A stretch of DNA of 64,000 nucleotides from Chlamydiota bacterium (GTDB lineage: Bacteria > Chlamydiota > Chlamydiia > Chlamydiales > SM23-39): positions 31,143 to 95,142 of the forward strand of contig DAIDHZ010000005.1 in assembly GCA_027451825.1 (NCBI GenBank). Reading direction: 5' to 3'. The first letter of the stretch is position 1. Every line of letters begins with the position of its first letter. Shown one piece after another: positions 29,447 through 37,608 of this stretch. Below the pieces are notes generated by a model. That model did not search any database. It saw nothing but the letters and a program-made list of their open reading frames with translations, and had not been told where the DNA came from. Made by a program: the position numbers and the translations under genes.

Positions 29447-31255
29447 CATTTTCTTTGGTTTGGCTGTAAAAGCTCCATAAGGACGGATAAGAACAAGCTC
29501 TTGAACCTGATCATCGTCATCTAAGACAAAACGAACCGTATTTCCCGGCATCGCTTGTACAAGAAACTCATTTTGCCCAGATGGGATCAATTCATAGACA
29601 GGCTGACCCGGAATGATCGCACAAAGGGCTTGATTGCGAATCACCATTTCCACAGTATATCCATAAATCTCGTAAAGACCTACAAACTGCTTTAAGTAAG
29701 ATACTTGAAGCGATTCTTTCTTCTTTTTAAAGACAATATCCCCCACATTCGGTTCAAAAGGGATCAAAAGCTCCTCGACATCGCCTTTCATATTATTTCT
29801 AAAGCTCAGTTTCGTTCCTTCTCTAGAAAAAAACGTATGTTCAGACTCTTCTTTCATCTCAAAAACATCATAATGCCAATGTTTTAAAAGACAAGAAATC
29901 CCATGAAAAGTAAGAGACAGATCTCCATTGATTAAATCAACGAACACAGTCCCATATCCAGGATGTTCGTATTCTCCCATAAAATTCTCTAAAAGATGAG
30001 AAGGAGTTGTTCCTTTCTTCCTTAAATGATTCTCATCGTCTTTCTTTTCTTGAAATGGATATTTATTTTTTCGAACTGTTTCCAAACCTTCTTGAAGATG
30101 ATCTAAAAATGGAAGCTCTAATAAACGATCTACGACTTGAAGAAATAGAAAACGAGGCAAGGAAGTTAAATTGCGATTCGCTAAAACCACAACTCCAATC
30201 CCCTGTTTTGGCAATATCCCTACAGTGGAAGTAAATCCATCAGAAACACCATCATGACTGACAACATATTGCCCTCGATAACTTGCAAGAAGCCATCCTA
30301 AACCGCTGCTATATAGAAAACTCTCTTTAACTTCAGGAGATCCTGGAATCGTTACTTGAGGCGTATGAATCTCTTGCAATGTAGAACTACGAATGCAAGA
30401 CGTTCCATGATACACTCCGCCATTTAACTGCATGATCATCCAATGGGATAAATCCTCCACGCTCGAATTGATGGCTCCTGCAGGACCAATTAATGAAATA
30501 TCTCGAAACTTCATTTTTTCAAGACGATCATTTTTCTCTATGTAGGGACAAGCAAAATCACTCCCCTCTTGCATCGCTTTCACAGAAAAATTCGTTCGAC
30601 GCATGTCTAAAGGCTGTAATATTTTTTCTCGCACCAGCTCTTCCCACGCCTTTCCGGACAACTCTTCAGCCACATGTCCTGCCACCAGATACATCAAATT
30701 GTTATATTGATATCTCTCTCGGAAACAACAAGAGGGTTCCAAATAACGCAATTTCTGAATCACCTCGTTTCTTGTCATTTCCGAATTATACCACATAAAA
30801 TCATGACGAGGCAGACCGCTGCGATGCGATAAAATATCTCTCATCGTAATATGCTGCGTTGCATAAGGATCTGACAAACGAAAATCTGGACAAATATTCA
30901 CAATGGGTTCGTCCCACGATAAAAACCCCTCATCCACGAATGATCCCATCACAAAAGAAGTAAAGGCTTTAGAACAAGACCCAATCGGGAATAAAGTGTC
31001 TTTCGTCACCGGAAGTTTTTTTTCCAGATCACGAAAACCAAAACCTTTTGCATAAATCAAAGATCCATCAACGACAACCCCGATAGAAAGTCCAGGCACG
31101 TGATAATCATGCATTGCTTTCTGAATCATCGCATCAAACTCCTCCATTAAAGCATGAGCTTTTTTTGCTTTATCCGTTAATGAATAAAGAGAATGAACAC
31201 TCAGAATCTGAGCTAAACTGAAGAAAAGAACAAACAACCGACTCATCATAGACAC
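29444..31255 (-). CDS. Exported serine hydrolase, class C beta-lactamase / penicillin-binding fold
   Basis: 603 residues. N-terminal signal peptide (MSRLFVLFFSLAQILSVHSL), then a PF00144-type domain: PGLSIGVVVDGSLIYAKGFG, the nucleophile Ser and Lys in PIGSCSKAFTSFV (SxxK), the YxN-like Tyr in YQYNNLMYLVAGHVAEELSG, and a later SHDGVSDGFTS (HxG-like) segment. A C-terminal extension of some 200 residues is beta-rich (DUF3471-like), in two similar portions (FMGEYEHPGYGTVFVDL; QFVGLYEIYGYTVEMVI). Such proteins are usually peptidases or esterases of the periplasm rather than true beta-lactamases. The end of the gene coincides with the right arm of the inverted repeat. Confidence 0.88.
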   Translation of the reverse strand: MSMMSRLFVLFFSLAQILSVHSLYSLTDKAKKAHALMEEFDAMIQKAMHDYHVPGLSIGVVVDGSLIYAKGFGFRDLEKKLPVTKDTLFPIGSCSKAFTSFVMGSFVDEGFLSWDEPIVNICPDFRLSDPYATQHITMRDILSHRSGLPRHDFMWYNSEMTRNEVIQKLRYLEPSCCFRERYQYNNLMYLVAGHVAEELSGKAWEELVREKILQPLDMRRTNFSVKAMQEGSDFACPYIEKNDRLEKMKFRDISLIGPAGAINSSVEDLSHWMIMQLNGGVYHGTSCIRSSTLQEIHTPQVTIPGSPEVKESFLYSSGLGWLLASYRGQYVVSHDGVSDGFTSTVGILPKQGIGVVVLANRNLTSLPRFLFLQVVDRLLELPFLDHLQEGLETVRKNKYPFQEKKDDENHLRKKGTTPSHLLENFMGEYEHPGYGTVFVDLINGDLSLTFHGISCLLKHWHYDVFEMKEESEHTFFSREGTKLSFRNNMKGDVEELLIPFEPNVGDIVFKKKKESLQVSYLKQFVGLYEIYGYTVEMVIRNQALCAIIPGQPVYELIPSGQNEFLVQAMPGNTVRFVLDDDDQVQELVLIRPYGAFTAKPKKM

Positions 31256-31311
31256 TTACATCTCATCATTTCGAGCGAAGCATCTTAGCTGAGTAGGAAA
31301 AAAAAGCCCAA

Positions 31312-31443
31312 CTATTTCCCAGTAAGGCCAATGATCCCGAACAAGATCAAATAGATCGCGACAACATAATTCAAGATTTTTGGGTAAATGAGCACGATAA
31401 CTCCGGCAATAATAGAAACAATTGGACCAGCAAAAGGATGCAT
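31312..31443 (-). CDS. DUF3096-like small membrane protein, 43 aa
   Basis: A short gene: MHPFAGPIVSIIAGVIVLIY followed by PKILNYVVAIYLILFGIIGL and TGK. The pattern of two hydrophobic hairpin helices around a YPKxLNYxVAIYLI core is that of the DUF3096 family of tiny membrane proteins, whose function is unknown. The frame is open to an ATG at 31458, but GGGAG eight bases upstream favours the ATG at 31443. It stands alone between the serine hydrolase and the divergent alpha/beta hydrolase. Confidence 0.8.
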   Translation of the reverse strand: MHPFAGPIVSIIAGVIVLIYPKILNYVVAIYLILFGIIGLTGK

Positions 31444-31540
31444 AACCTTATCTCCCATACTTTATCTTCACACTAGGATAAGGCTTCATTTTATTCAACC
31501 AACTTGATAATCTGAAAATTGTAGCAACAACACTCAAATC

Positions 31541-32596
31541 ATGCATACTCAACGAATCAAACAATTCTTTTTACCTTTTCTTTTCCTATTTTATATCGCT
31601 CTTGCGCCCATCTCTCTTTTGGGGATGTCAAAACAAATTGCGCTGCAGCACAAAGCCATCGGAGTTCAAACACTGCAATATGAGGATAGCAAAAGATCTC
31701 GTCCTGTTGTGGTCGAATTATGGTATCCTTCCGATGACAACAATGCTCCTTTAGACATCCCAACAGATAAAATCTGGCTCCACCCAAAAGAAAAAAGGGG
31801 CGTCAAAATATCTGAAAAAGAGAAAAGCTATCCTTTAGTATTGATGTCTCACGGACATAAGGGAGATCGAAGAGAAAGAAGCTGGCTTTCAGAACTCCTT
31901 GTCGAACAAGGTTTTATCGTCGCATCCGTTGAACATTTTGGAAGTGCATGGTCTGAATACAATCCTCTTGCAACCATCGCATTTTGGGACCGAGCCCTAG
32001 ACATCTCATTTGTCATCGATCAATTATTAGAAAATGAAACCTTCAAAAATCATCTAGATCCTGAAAACATTGGTTTTATCGGATACTCCTTGGGAGGAAT
32101 GACAGGGCTTGCTCTTGCCGGAGCTCAAGCAAAAAATCCCGAAGAAATCGCACTTAAATATCAACATGAAGTCAAAGACATCCCTGTCGATAAGATACAA
32201 CAAATAGACTATAGCCCCGCCAATCAAAACTATAAAGATCCTAGAATCAAAGCATTTTTATTGCTTTGTCCCGCCACATTTGCCTTCCCCTCAGATACTT
32301 TTCGTCAGATCAAAGTGCCTGTCGGACTCGTCGCTTCACTGGATGATGAGATTCTTCCTCATAAAGAACATGCTGAGAGGCTTTTAAACAACTTACCTAT
32401 CCAAAGAACAAAAATCTTAAACCACATTTCTCACTACGCCTTCCTCAACCAAACCACTGAAAATGGATTAAAAATTTTACAAGCCATTTCCAAAACCTGC
32501 CCTAAAAAATGGAATTGGGGGCCCATTCATCAACGAACAGGCAAATTTGTCATCCGCTTTTTTCAGGAAAATTTAAAAAGCCGTCAAGTAGATTGA
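31541..32596 (+). CDS. Exported alpha/beta hydrolase (PAF-acetylhydrolase / dienelactone hydrolase-like)
   Basis: 351 residues with an N-terminal signal (FFLPFLFLFYIALAPISLLG). The core shows RPVVVELWYPSDD, PLVLMSHGHKGDRRERSW (oxyanion region HGH), the nucleophile elbow IGFIGYSLGGMTGLALAG, VPVGLVASLDDEILPHKEHA (acid) and NHISHYAFLNQ (catalytic His). This arrangement is close to platelet-activating-factor acetylhydrolase-like and lipase-like proteins found in many Gram-negative bacteria. A periplasmic or secreted esterase acting on lipids or peptides is likely; the substrate is unknown. It converges with the Asp23 gene, 35 bp apart. Confidence 0.86.
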   Translation: MHTQRIKQFFLPFLFLFYIALAPISLLGMSKQIALQHKAIGVQTLQYEDSKRSRPVVVELWYPSDDNNAPLDIPTDKIWLHPKEKRGVKISEKEKSYPLVLMSHGHKGDRRERSWLSELLVEQGFIVASVEHFGSAWSEYNPLATIAFWDRALDISFVIDQLLENETFKNHLDPENIGFIGYSLGGMTGLALAGAQAKNPEEIALKYQHEVKDIPVDKIQQIDYSPANQNYKDPRIKAFLLLCPATFAFPSDTFRQIKVPVGLVASLDDEILPHKEHAERLLNNLPIQRTKILNHISHYAFLNQTTENGLKILQAISKTCPKKWNWGPIHQRTGKFVIRFFQENLKSRQVD

Positions 32597-32631
32597 CGGC
32601 AAATAGACCTCTTAGTTACGCAAGAGGTCAT

Positions 32632-33048
32632 CTAGACAGAGCTCTCAACGGGCTCTTGCTCTGGTTTTTGAATCGGGATGAGATCTTTAAAGACAACATG
32701 AACAGAAGCTACATGAAGTCCTGACCACAAACTCACCTCTTCAGCCACTTTCTCCTGAATTTCTTCTGACTTTTCAGGAATCGACACTCCATACATGACA
32801 TTGATCTCAACACGAATATCAACCGATTGTTTTTTTTGGTCTTGAATCACAAAAATCCCTTTCACTCTCTCCAATTCACGGCCCAACAATGTATCTAATA
32901 AGTTCCCCTCTAAAAGAGAAATCCCTTGAATTTTAGCAAGAGACTGCAAAACAATCCCTTGCAAAACTCTTGTCTCAATATCACGAATAAACACTGTATT
33001 CGGCAATTCAATTTCCTTTGTGTCCATATTTTTTAGCTGATCGTGCAT
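32632..33048 (-). CDS. Asp23/Gls24-family envelope stress protein
   Basis: 139 residues in the reading starting MHDQLKNMDTKEIELPNTVF. The Asp23 (alkaline shock) pattern is visible: IRDIETRVLQGIVLQSLAKI, GISLLEG, VDIRVEINVMYGVSIPEKSE, EIQEKVAEEVSLWSGLHVAS, VHVVFKDLIP. In Firmicutes, Asp23 proteins are linked to the envelope and to alkaline stress; chlamydial versions have no assigned role. The frame continues upstream to 33126, but those codons come from a MITE-like element (33075-33257), so the ATG at 33048 is preferred. The C-terminus is acidic (PEQEPVESSV). Confidence 0.83.
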   Translation of the reverse strand: MHDQLKNMDTKEIELPNTVFIRDIETRVLQGIVLQSLAKIQGISLLEGNLLDTLLGRELERVKGIFVIQDQKKQSVDIRVEINVMYGVSIPEKSEEIQEKVAEEVSLWSGLHVASVHVVFKDLIPIQKPEQEPVESSV

Positions 33049-33074
33049 GACAAATCCTCGTCTTTTTGAAAATA

Positions 33075-33257
33075 AGAGCCAATTGCAAAACTGCTTTGCC
33101 CGGGAAAATCGATGATTTTGGGGCAAGTTAAGAGGGCAAGCAAGCTTGCCCGTTTCACTTCGACGAACCCAACCCTCTAGGGTTGGGTGAGAAGAGTGAA
33201 CTTAAATGGCCCCAAAAGGGCGATTTTAACGGGCAAATGAGTTTTGCAATTGGCTCT
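33075..33257. repeat. AGAGCCAATTGC element, copy 1
   Basis: 183 bp with terminal inverted repeats AGAGCCAATTGCAAAACT / AGTTTTGCAATTGGCTCT and two inner hairpins, GGGCAAGCAAGCTTGCCC and CCCAACCCTCTAGGGTTGGG. The three copies in this window are here, at 42783-42966 and at 50981-51164 (the last in reverse orientation). There is no coding capacity, so it is MITE-like. It lies upstream of the Asp23 gene. Confidence 0.88.
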
Positions 33258-33323
33258 TAAGATACTACCAAAGAACAAAGAGGAAAACAACCATGGAAAG
33301 TTTTTTGAATTTCAAGTACCCTG

Positions 33324-33490
33324 TACTGTGAGGCGGTGAGTTTTTTCGTTTCTGTCAATGCCGCGCGCCTGAAGTGTGAAGAGCAGCTCCAAAACAGGCC
33401 ATGTGTAAAACCACATGGCCGATGCAGGCGGCTTCAAAGATGAGAATGCTGGCCTTAGACAGAAACGAAAAAACTCACCGCCTCGCAGTA
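33324..33490. repeat. GAGGCGGTGAG palindromic element
   Basis: 167 bp bounded by TACTGTGAGGCGGTGAGTTT and its near complement; the shared terminal word continues through TTTCGTTTCTGTC, about 32 bp in all. The centre carries a second hairpin GGCCATGTGTAAAACCACAT then GGCC. A third kind of MITE-like repeat; no target duplication is evident. It ends 22 bp before the GYF-like gene and may supply or interrupt its promoter. Confidence 0.8.
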
Positions 33491-33512
33491 TAAAGAGAAA
33501 GAGAGTACAAAA

Positions 33513-33920
33513 ATGGAATTAATGAACCCAACCCCGGCCGGGATTGCAATTGCTGCTATTTTCGGAATCTCATCTGCTTATTTTGCATATCAACAAGGCA
33601 GAAGTCCTTATCTATGGTTTTTTATTGGGCTCGTTTTAGGTTTTCTAGGCTGTGTTGCCCTTCTTTTCCTTCCTCAATTCAAAAGCGCTAAAAACACCCA
33701 AGATGCAGAGGACATCTCTCCTATTTATCAACTCGAACCTACCCATAAATTATGGTATTACCTCACCGAGTCGAATGAACAAATGGGCCCGATGAGTCAC
33801 AACGCTCTTGTTTCAGCATTCTTAGATAAAAAAATTTCTTTATCCACGTATCTTTGGAATGAAGATATGAATGAATGGCAGACCCTAGGACAAGTCATTC
33901 AAACAGAAAATAGAAGCTAA
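33513..33920 (+). CDS. Membrane protein with C-terminal GYF_2-like domain
   Basis: 135 residues. The N-terminal half is two membrane helices (AGIAIAAIFGISSAYFAYQQ; LWFFIGLVLGFLGCVALLFL). The C-terminal half is a GYF_2-type fold: LWYYLTESNEQMGPMSHNAL, VSAFLDKKISLSTYLWNEDM, NEWQTLGQV. Such domains in bacteria bind proline-rich peptides or serve as adaptor modules; the partner is unknown. It starts at an ATG shortly after the GAGGCGGTGAG repeat. It is followed by the ribosomal genes on the opposite strand. Confidence 0.82.
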   Translation: MELMNPTPAGIAIAAIFGISSAYFAYQQGRSPYLWFFIGLVLGFLGCVALLFLPQFKSAKNTQDAEDISPIYQLEPTHKLWYYLTESNEQMGPMSHNALVSAFLDKKISLSTYLWNEDMNEWQTLGQVIQTENRS

Positions 33921-33991
33921 GACAGACTTATTAAAAAAGTACCTACAAGAAGGGAGCGCTCAAATTGAGCTTTGAGAGCCCCTCTATAATC

Positions 33992-34297
33992 TTACCAGCT
34001 GGCTTTTACAATACCAGGGAGCAAGCCCTGAGAAGCCATCTCTCTAAAGCAAAGGCGAGAAAGTTTAAATTTACGAAGAAACCCGCGGCAACGTCCTGTA
34101 AACTGACAACGGTTTCTCAAACGAATAGGAGAAGAGTTTTTAGGCATCCGATTCAATGAGTCCACTGCAGAAAGCCTTTCTTCCATAGGCTTTTTCATAT
34201 CCATAATCACCGCTTTTAAAGCAGCTCTTTTATCCCATTTATTCTTGACGAGTCTTTCTCTTTTTTTCTGTTTTGCTATCGAAGATTTTTTTGCCAT
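33992..34297 (-). CDS. rpsN: 30S ribosomal protein S14
   Basis: 101 residues of the long, zinc-independent S14 type: [20 protein letters not shown] at the start, then [20 protein letters not shown] and [31 protein letters not shown]. The C-x-x-C pairs of the short zinc form are absent, as usual for this form. It assembles near the head of the small subunit. It is preceded by rpmJ on the same strand (10-bp spacer), the pair forming a small ribosomal operon; in Chlamydia, as I recall, S14 and L36 are likewise adjacent. Confidence 0.96.
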   Translation of the reverse strand: MAKKSSIAKQKKRERLVKNKWDKRAALKAVIMDMKKPMEERLSAVDSLNRMPKNSSPIRLRNRCQFTGRCRGFLRKFKLSRLCFREMASQGLLPGIVKASW

Positions 34298-34307
34298 TTC
34301 CTTTACC

Positions 34308-34445
34308 TTATTTTTTGCGACCAGGACCTTTTTGACGCTGTTTGCGGTTTGGATCCCGTTTATTAACTACGTAGACTCTCCCTCTACGACGAACAATTTT
34401 ATCCCCTTTCGAAGGATCTGCCTTAATGGAAGCTCCCACTTTCAT
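34308..34445 (-). CDS. rpmJ: 50S ribosomal protein L36
   Basis: 45 residues, [20 protein letters not shown] then [20 protein letters not shown] and PGRKK. This is the extended, zinc-free chlamydial L36: the cysteines and histidine of the usual zinc ribbon are replaced by Ser, Lys and other residues. It lies 10 bp upstream of rpsN. It is short and was found by direct reading of the spacer. Confidence 0.93.
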   Translation of the reverse strand: MKVGASIKADPSKGDKIVRRRGRVYVVNKRDPNRKQRQKGPGRKK

Positions 34446-34774
34446 GAATATACCTCATAGAAAACAAAAACTTATACAAAAAGTGCAATTTTTACTCAAG
34501 AGCCAATTTCCTATACCGAAGAATCAGAAATGAAGGACGAAGCATTTCTTATACCCTAACATGGGGTTCTTACCAGCCAAAGAAGACACTCGAGCCTTTG
34601 AACTTAAACTGAAGCGATGCCGCAGGCAAGCTCCAATGGTGGCTGCCCGATGCCGCAAGAACCGATTCTTAAATCCACGAGCGGCATGCCCAAGAACCAA
34701 TTTCCGTTGAAAATTATCCAGCCTAAAGCTATCCTTAGAGACCAAAAGAAAACCTTAAAAAATATTTAAATTGG
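34446..34774. other. Gene-free spacer with a degenerate TATACCG-type repeat
   Basis: Holds the divergent promoters of the rpmJ-rpsN and rpmH-rnpA units. About 34512-34700 contains TATACCGAAGAATC, TTATACCC, and CAAGAACCGATTCTTAAATC with CACGAGCGG, the last two resembling the right end of copy A at 9762-9788. It appears to be a decayed member of that family. The minus-strand reading frame across it is repeat-derived. Confidence 0.5.
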
Positions 34775-35269
34775 ATGAATCATGAAACGCACTTATCAAC
34801 CAAGCAAGCTGAAACGCCAGCGCAAATTCGGATTCCGAGCGCGAATGAAAACAGCCGGTGGCCGGAAAGTCATTCGACGCAGACGAAGAGCAGGCCGAAA
34901 AGCTCTTACCGCCTAAGACCGTCTGACAAGCTCAAAAAACGCCACGAGTTTCAAGCCCTTAAGCAAGGGCAGCGACTCGTGGGAAGATATTTATGCATCG
35001 ATCAAAGGCCGGCTCAAATGCTTCGCTTTGGGATTACTGCATCCAATCGCTACGGGAACGCTCCTGAGCGCAACCGCTTTAAACGCTTAGTTCGAGAGGC
35101 ATTTCGCACAGCGCGCCATCTTTTACCCTCTCTAGAAATCCATATTCTTCCAAGGCAAAAAGCAAAAGAAGCTAAGATGATGGATATCCGGGAAGAAATG
35201 TTATGTCTTCTTTTAAACTCAATCCCCAGCAAGAAAAAGCCGTCTTCACCACCGAAGGAAGGGTCTTAG
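34775..35269 (+). CDS. rnpA: RNase P protein, N-terminally extended and overlapping rpmH
   Basis: Protein subunit of RNase P, which matures the 5' ends of tRNAs. The conserved domain begins near residue 50 ([20 protein letters not shown]) and contains the RNR motif [15 protein letters not shown] at 98-112; GITASNRYG precedes it. The frame has no ATG, GTG or TTG between the ATG at 34775 and codon 69, which is already inside the conserved domain. Hence the likely start is 34775, giving a 164-residue protein whose first 47 codons overlap the whole of rpmH in another frame. The two ATGs are separated by 4 nt. Weak GGAT is the only Shine-Dalgarno. The 3' end overlaps the helicase gene by 67 bp. 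Confidence 0.85.
   Translation: MNHETHLSTKQAETPAQIRIPSANENSRWPESHSTQTKSRPKSSYRLRPSDKLKKRHEFQALKQGQRLVGRYLCIDQRPAQMLRFGITASNRYGNAPERNRFKRLVREAFRTARHLLPSLEIHILPRQKAKEAKMMDIREEMLCLLLNSIPSKKKPSSPPKEGS
34782..34916 (+). CDS. rpmH: 50S ribosomal protein L34
   Basis: 44 residues, [20 protein letters not shown] then [24 protein letters not shown]: a textbook L34. It starts 7 nt after the presumed rnpA ATG in a different frame and is entirely contained in rnpA. The position at the start of the rnpA locus is usual for bacteria; the complete overlap is not. Confidence 0.97.
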   Translation: MKRTYQPSKLKRQRKFGFRARMKTAGGRKVIRRRRRAGRKALTA

Positions 35270-37158
35270 TCCTTGCCGGTGCAGGCTCTGGGAAAACAAA
35301 AGTCATCGTCTGTCGAATGGCGCATCTCATCTTGGAATGCAAAGTACCTCCTCAGCAAATTGTAGGACTTACCTTTACCAATAAAGCGGCATCTGAAATG
35401 CGTCATCGACTACAGGCGCTCATTCCTCCGTCTCAAGCAAAACAGGTCACGTTAGCTACGTTCCATAGCTTTTGCATGCAAATCTTAAGAAAGGAAATCG
35501 ATCACTTAGGCTACACTCGCGACTTTAGTCTTTATGATGAGCATGACTATGAAAGAATCATGAAAGAGCTCGTCAAGCAAATGCTGGGCCAAGAAAAAGA
35601 CCTCCCTTCTCTTGCTGCAACAAAAGAAGCTCTCGCCATGGCAGCAAAACAAAAATTTTCCGAAAATAAAACGTGGCATGATCAATTCACAAAAGATCTC
35701 TATTCACGCCTACAAAATACTCTTCGAGCCTATAATGCAGTCAACTTCGACAATCTCATCCATTTGACAGTGCGTCTTTTTGAAGAACATCCCAACATAT
35801 TGAATCGATATCAAGATCAATATCGATATCTGATGATCGATGAATATCAAGACACAGACCCAATCCAATTTCGACTCGCTGAACTACTTGCACAAAAATA
35901 TGGAAATCTCTGCGTCGTCGGAGACGATGATCAATCCATTTATGGATGGCGAGGCGCTGAACTTGCCAACATCTTACAATTCAAAGCGGATACCGTTGTT
36001 AAACTCGAACAAAACTACCGTTCCACCCCCCTCATTTTAGAAGCAGCAAACGCAGTCATTGCCAACAATAAAAACCGCCACCAAAAAAAACTTTGGAGCG
36101 ATCAATCTCATTCCGAGCCTATAGAAATCTTCAATGCACTGAATGAACAAGAAGAAGCGGAAGCCATTATCAATCGCTTGATCCACTTTCATTCTCAAGG
36201 AGTTCACTGGAAAGAGATGGCCATTCTCTATCGTTCCAATGCACTCTCGCGCGCCTTTGAAATGGCTCTCATCAATGCTTCATGGAAACAGGAAAATCAT
36301 TGGGTGAGAGGAATTCCTTATGAAATTTTTGGAGGTTTAGAATTTTCGGAAAGAAGCGAAATTAAAGATTTACTCTCTTTTTTACGATTCATTGCCAATC
36401 CTAAAGATGAAGAAGCCTTGCTTAGAATCATCAATATTCCAAGACGTGGCATTTCCGATACATTCCTTGATGAAATCACACAACTCAACCGTTCTCAAAA
36501 CATCCCTCTTTGGACACTTTTAGAAGAGATCTCAAATGGATCAAGACTTTTTCCAAACCATCCTCGAGGAGTTGTAGGGATTCAAAATTTTGTTCTTCTC
36601 ATCCATAAAGCAAGGCAAAAATTTTCAAACCCGCCTCTTCACGAAGCTTTTGTCTGGTTTCTTGAAGAGATCAACTATAAAAAAGCCATCGAAGAAGAAG
36701 TGAAAAGCGAAAAAATGAGACTTTTTAAATGGGAAAACGTCCAAGAATGCGTCAGCGCTCTTGCCCGCTATGAGGAAGAAAACGAACCCATCCTACAAAA
36801 CTTCATCGCCAATACCACTTTGATTAAATCCAACTTTTCTCAAAATACGGCCTCCAATGAAAACAAAGTTCAGCTCATGACTCTTCACAGCGCAAAAGGA
36901 CTCGAATTTCCAATTTGCTTCATCGTGGGGATTGAAGATCATATTCTCCCTCACGAAAAAAGCAAAACCACGACCGGCATCGAAGAAGAAAGAAGACTTT
37001 TCTATGTTGGAATCACAAGAAGTCAAAAAAAACTCACCTTAAGCATGGCAAGATCCAGAATGCGAATGGGAAAAACTGAACCCACAAATCCATCTCGATT
37101 TCTCTTTGAAATCCCAAAACACCTTCTTAAAGTCACAACCCCTAAAACAATCGCCTAA
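35203..37158 (+). CDS. UvrD/Rep/PcrA-type superfamily 1 helicase
   Basis: 3'-5' DNA helicase, 651 residues. Motif I AGAGSGKT at residues 25-32; motif Ia GLTFTNKAASEMRHRL; motif II MIDEYQDTDPIQ; motif III VVGDDDQSIYGWRGAE; motif IV EQNYRS; motif V MTLHSAKGLEFPICFIVGIE; motif VI EERRLFYVGITRSQKKL. The short length and the QxxSIYGWRGA and TLHSAKGLEF words suit Rep/PcrA or the chlamydial uvrD homolog; I cannot tell which branch. The ATG lies within the last 67 bp of rnpA, and AAGAAATG precedes it weakly. The C-terminus lacks a long extension for RNA polymerase binding. It is followed closely by a plus-strand gene of the DTW/Tsr3 kind. Confidence 0.93.
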   Translation: MSSFKLNPQQEKAVFTTEGRVLVLAGAGSGKTKVIVCRMAHLILECKVPPQQIVGLTFTNKAASEMRHRLQALIPPSQAKQVTLATFHSFCMQILRKEIDHLGYTRDFSLYDEHDYERIMKELVKQMLGQEKDLPSLAATKEALAMAAKQKFSENKTWHDQFTKDLYSRLQNTLRAYNAVNFDNLIHLTVRLFEEHPNILNRYQDQYRYLMIDEYQDTDPIQFRLAELLAQKYGNLCVVGDDDQSIYGWRGAELANILQFKADTVVKLEQNYRSTPLILEAANAVIANNKNRHQKKLWSDQSHSEPIEIFNALNEQEEAEAIINRLIHFHSQGVHWKEMAILYRSNALSRAFEMALINASWKQENHWVRGIPYEIFGGLEFSERSEIKDLLSFLRFIANPKDEEALLRIINIPRRGISDTFLDEITQLNRSQNIPLWTLLEEISNGSRLFPNHPRGVVGIQNFVLLIHKARQKFSNPPLHEAFVWFLEEINYKKAIEEEVKSEKMRLFKWENVQECVSALARYEEENEPILQNFIANTTLIKSNFSQNTASNENKVQLMTLHSAKGLEFPICFIVGIEDHILPHEKSKTTTGIEEERRLFYVGITRSQKKLTLSMARSRMRMGKTEPTNPSRFLFEIPKHLLKVTTPKTIA

Positions 37159-37161
37159 GTC

Positions 37162-37608
37162 ATGTATCCAAAAACCATCATCATCCGCCATAGAAGAGAA
37201 AATCTCAAAAAATGCTCTCTTTCCAGCTTAGAAACAAGATCAGACATGCTCTTCTGTACATATCCAAATCCTCAATTACCCCCTCTATCTTCCTACATCG
37301 TTCTGAAAGTAGGAGCTCCGCCTCTCTCCAAAGACGATCAAAATTATGGCATTCTTCTTTTAGATGCGACATGGAGACTTGCTCAAAAAATGGAAAAAGA
37401 AACCGCTCTTCCCATAGAAGAAAGAAGCCTTCCCTCTCATTTTCGAACAGCGTATCCAAGAAGGCAAACCGAATGTCCAGACCCTGAAAAAGGACTTGCC
37501 TCTATCGAGGCGCTTTTTCTCTCCTATCACATTTTAGGAAGACCCACGAATGGGCTGTTAGACAATTATTATTGGAAAGAGCAATTTCTCGCCCTAAATC
37601 AGCTTTAG
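37162..37608 (+). CDS. DTW/Tsr3-like (TDD superfamily) protein, probable aminocarboxypropyl transferase
   Basis: 148 residues. The core LLLDATWRLAQKM, then LPSHFRTAYPRRQTECPDPE and GLASIEALFLSYHILGRPTN matches the TDD superfamily (DTW-domain and Tsr3 proteins), which attach the 3-amino-3-carboxypropyl group of S-adenosylmethionine to RNA uridines. The conserved Asp-x-x-Trp appears as DATW. The N-terminus is basic (TIIIRHRRENLKK). The start at 37162 follows the helicase stop by 3 bp; its stop overlaps the tdk stop by 4 bp (convergent). The assignment to a precise RNA target is not possible. Confidence 0.65.
   Translation: MYPKTIIIRHRRENLKKCSLSSLETRSDMLFCTYPNPQLPPLSSYIVLKVGAPPLSKDDQNYGILLLDATWRLAQKMEKETALPIEERSLPSHFRTAYPRRQTECPDPEKGLASIEALFLSYHILGRPTNGLLDNYYWKEQFLALNQL

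Noticed and set aside
29444..31255. Antibiotic-resistance beta-lactamase
   Set aside because: SxxK is present, but the large C-terminal extension and lack of typical class C surroundings fit a serine hydrolase of the penicillin-binding fold; a resistance role is not supported.
33121..33260. Possible CRISPR or tandem repeat
   Set aside because: The repeats in this window are dispersed palindromes, not regularly spaced direct repeats; no array with unique spacers was seen.
34524..34745. Minus-strand 73-residue reading frame upstream of rpmH
   Set aside because: It spans the degenerate TATACCG repeat and lacks a ribosome binding site or family features.
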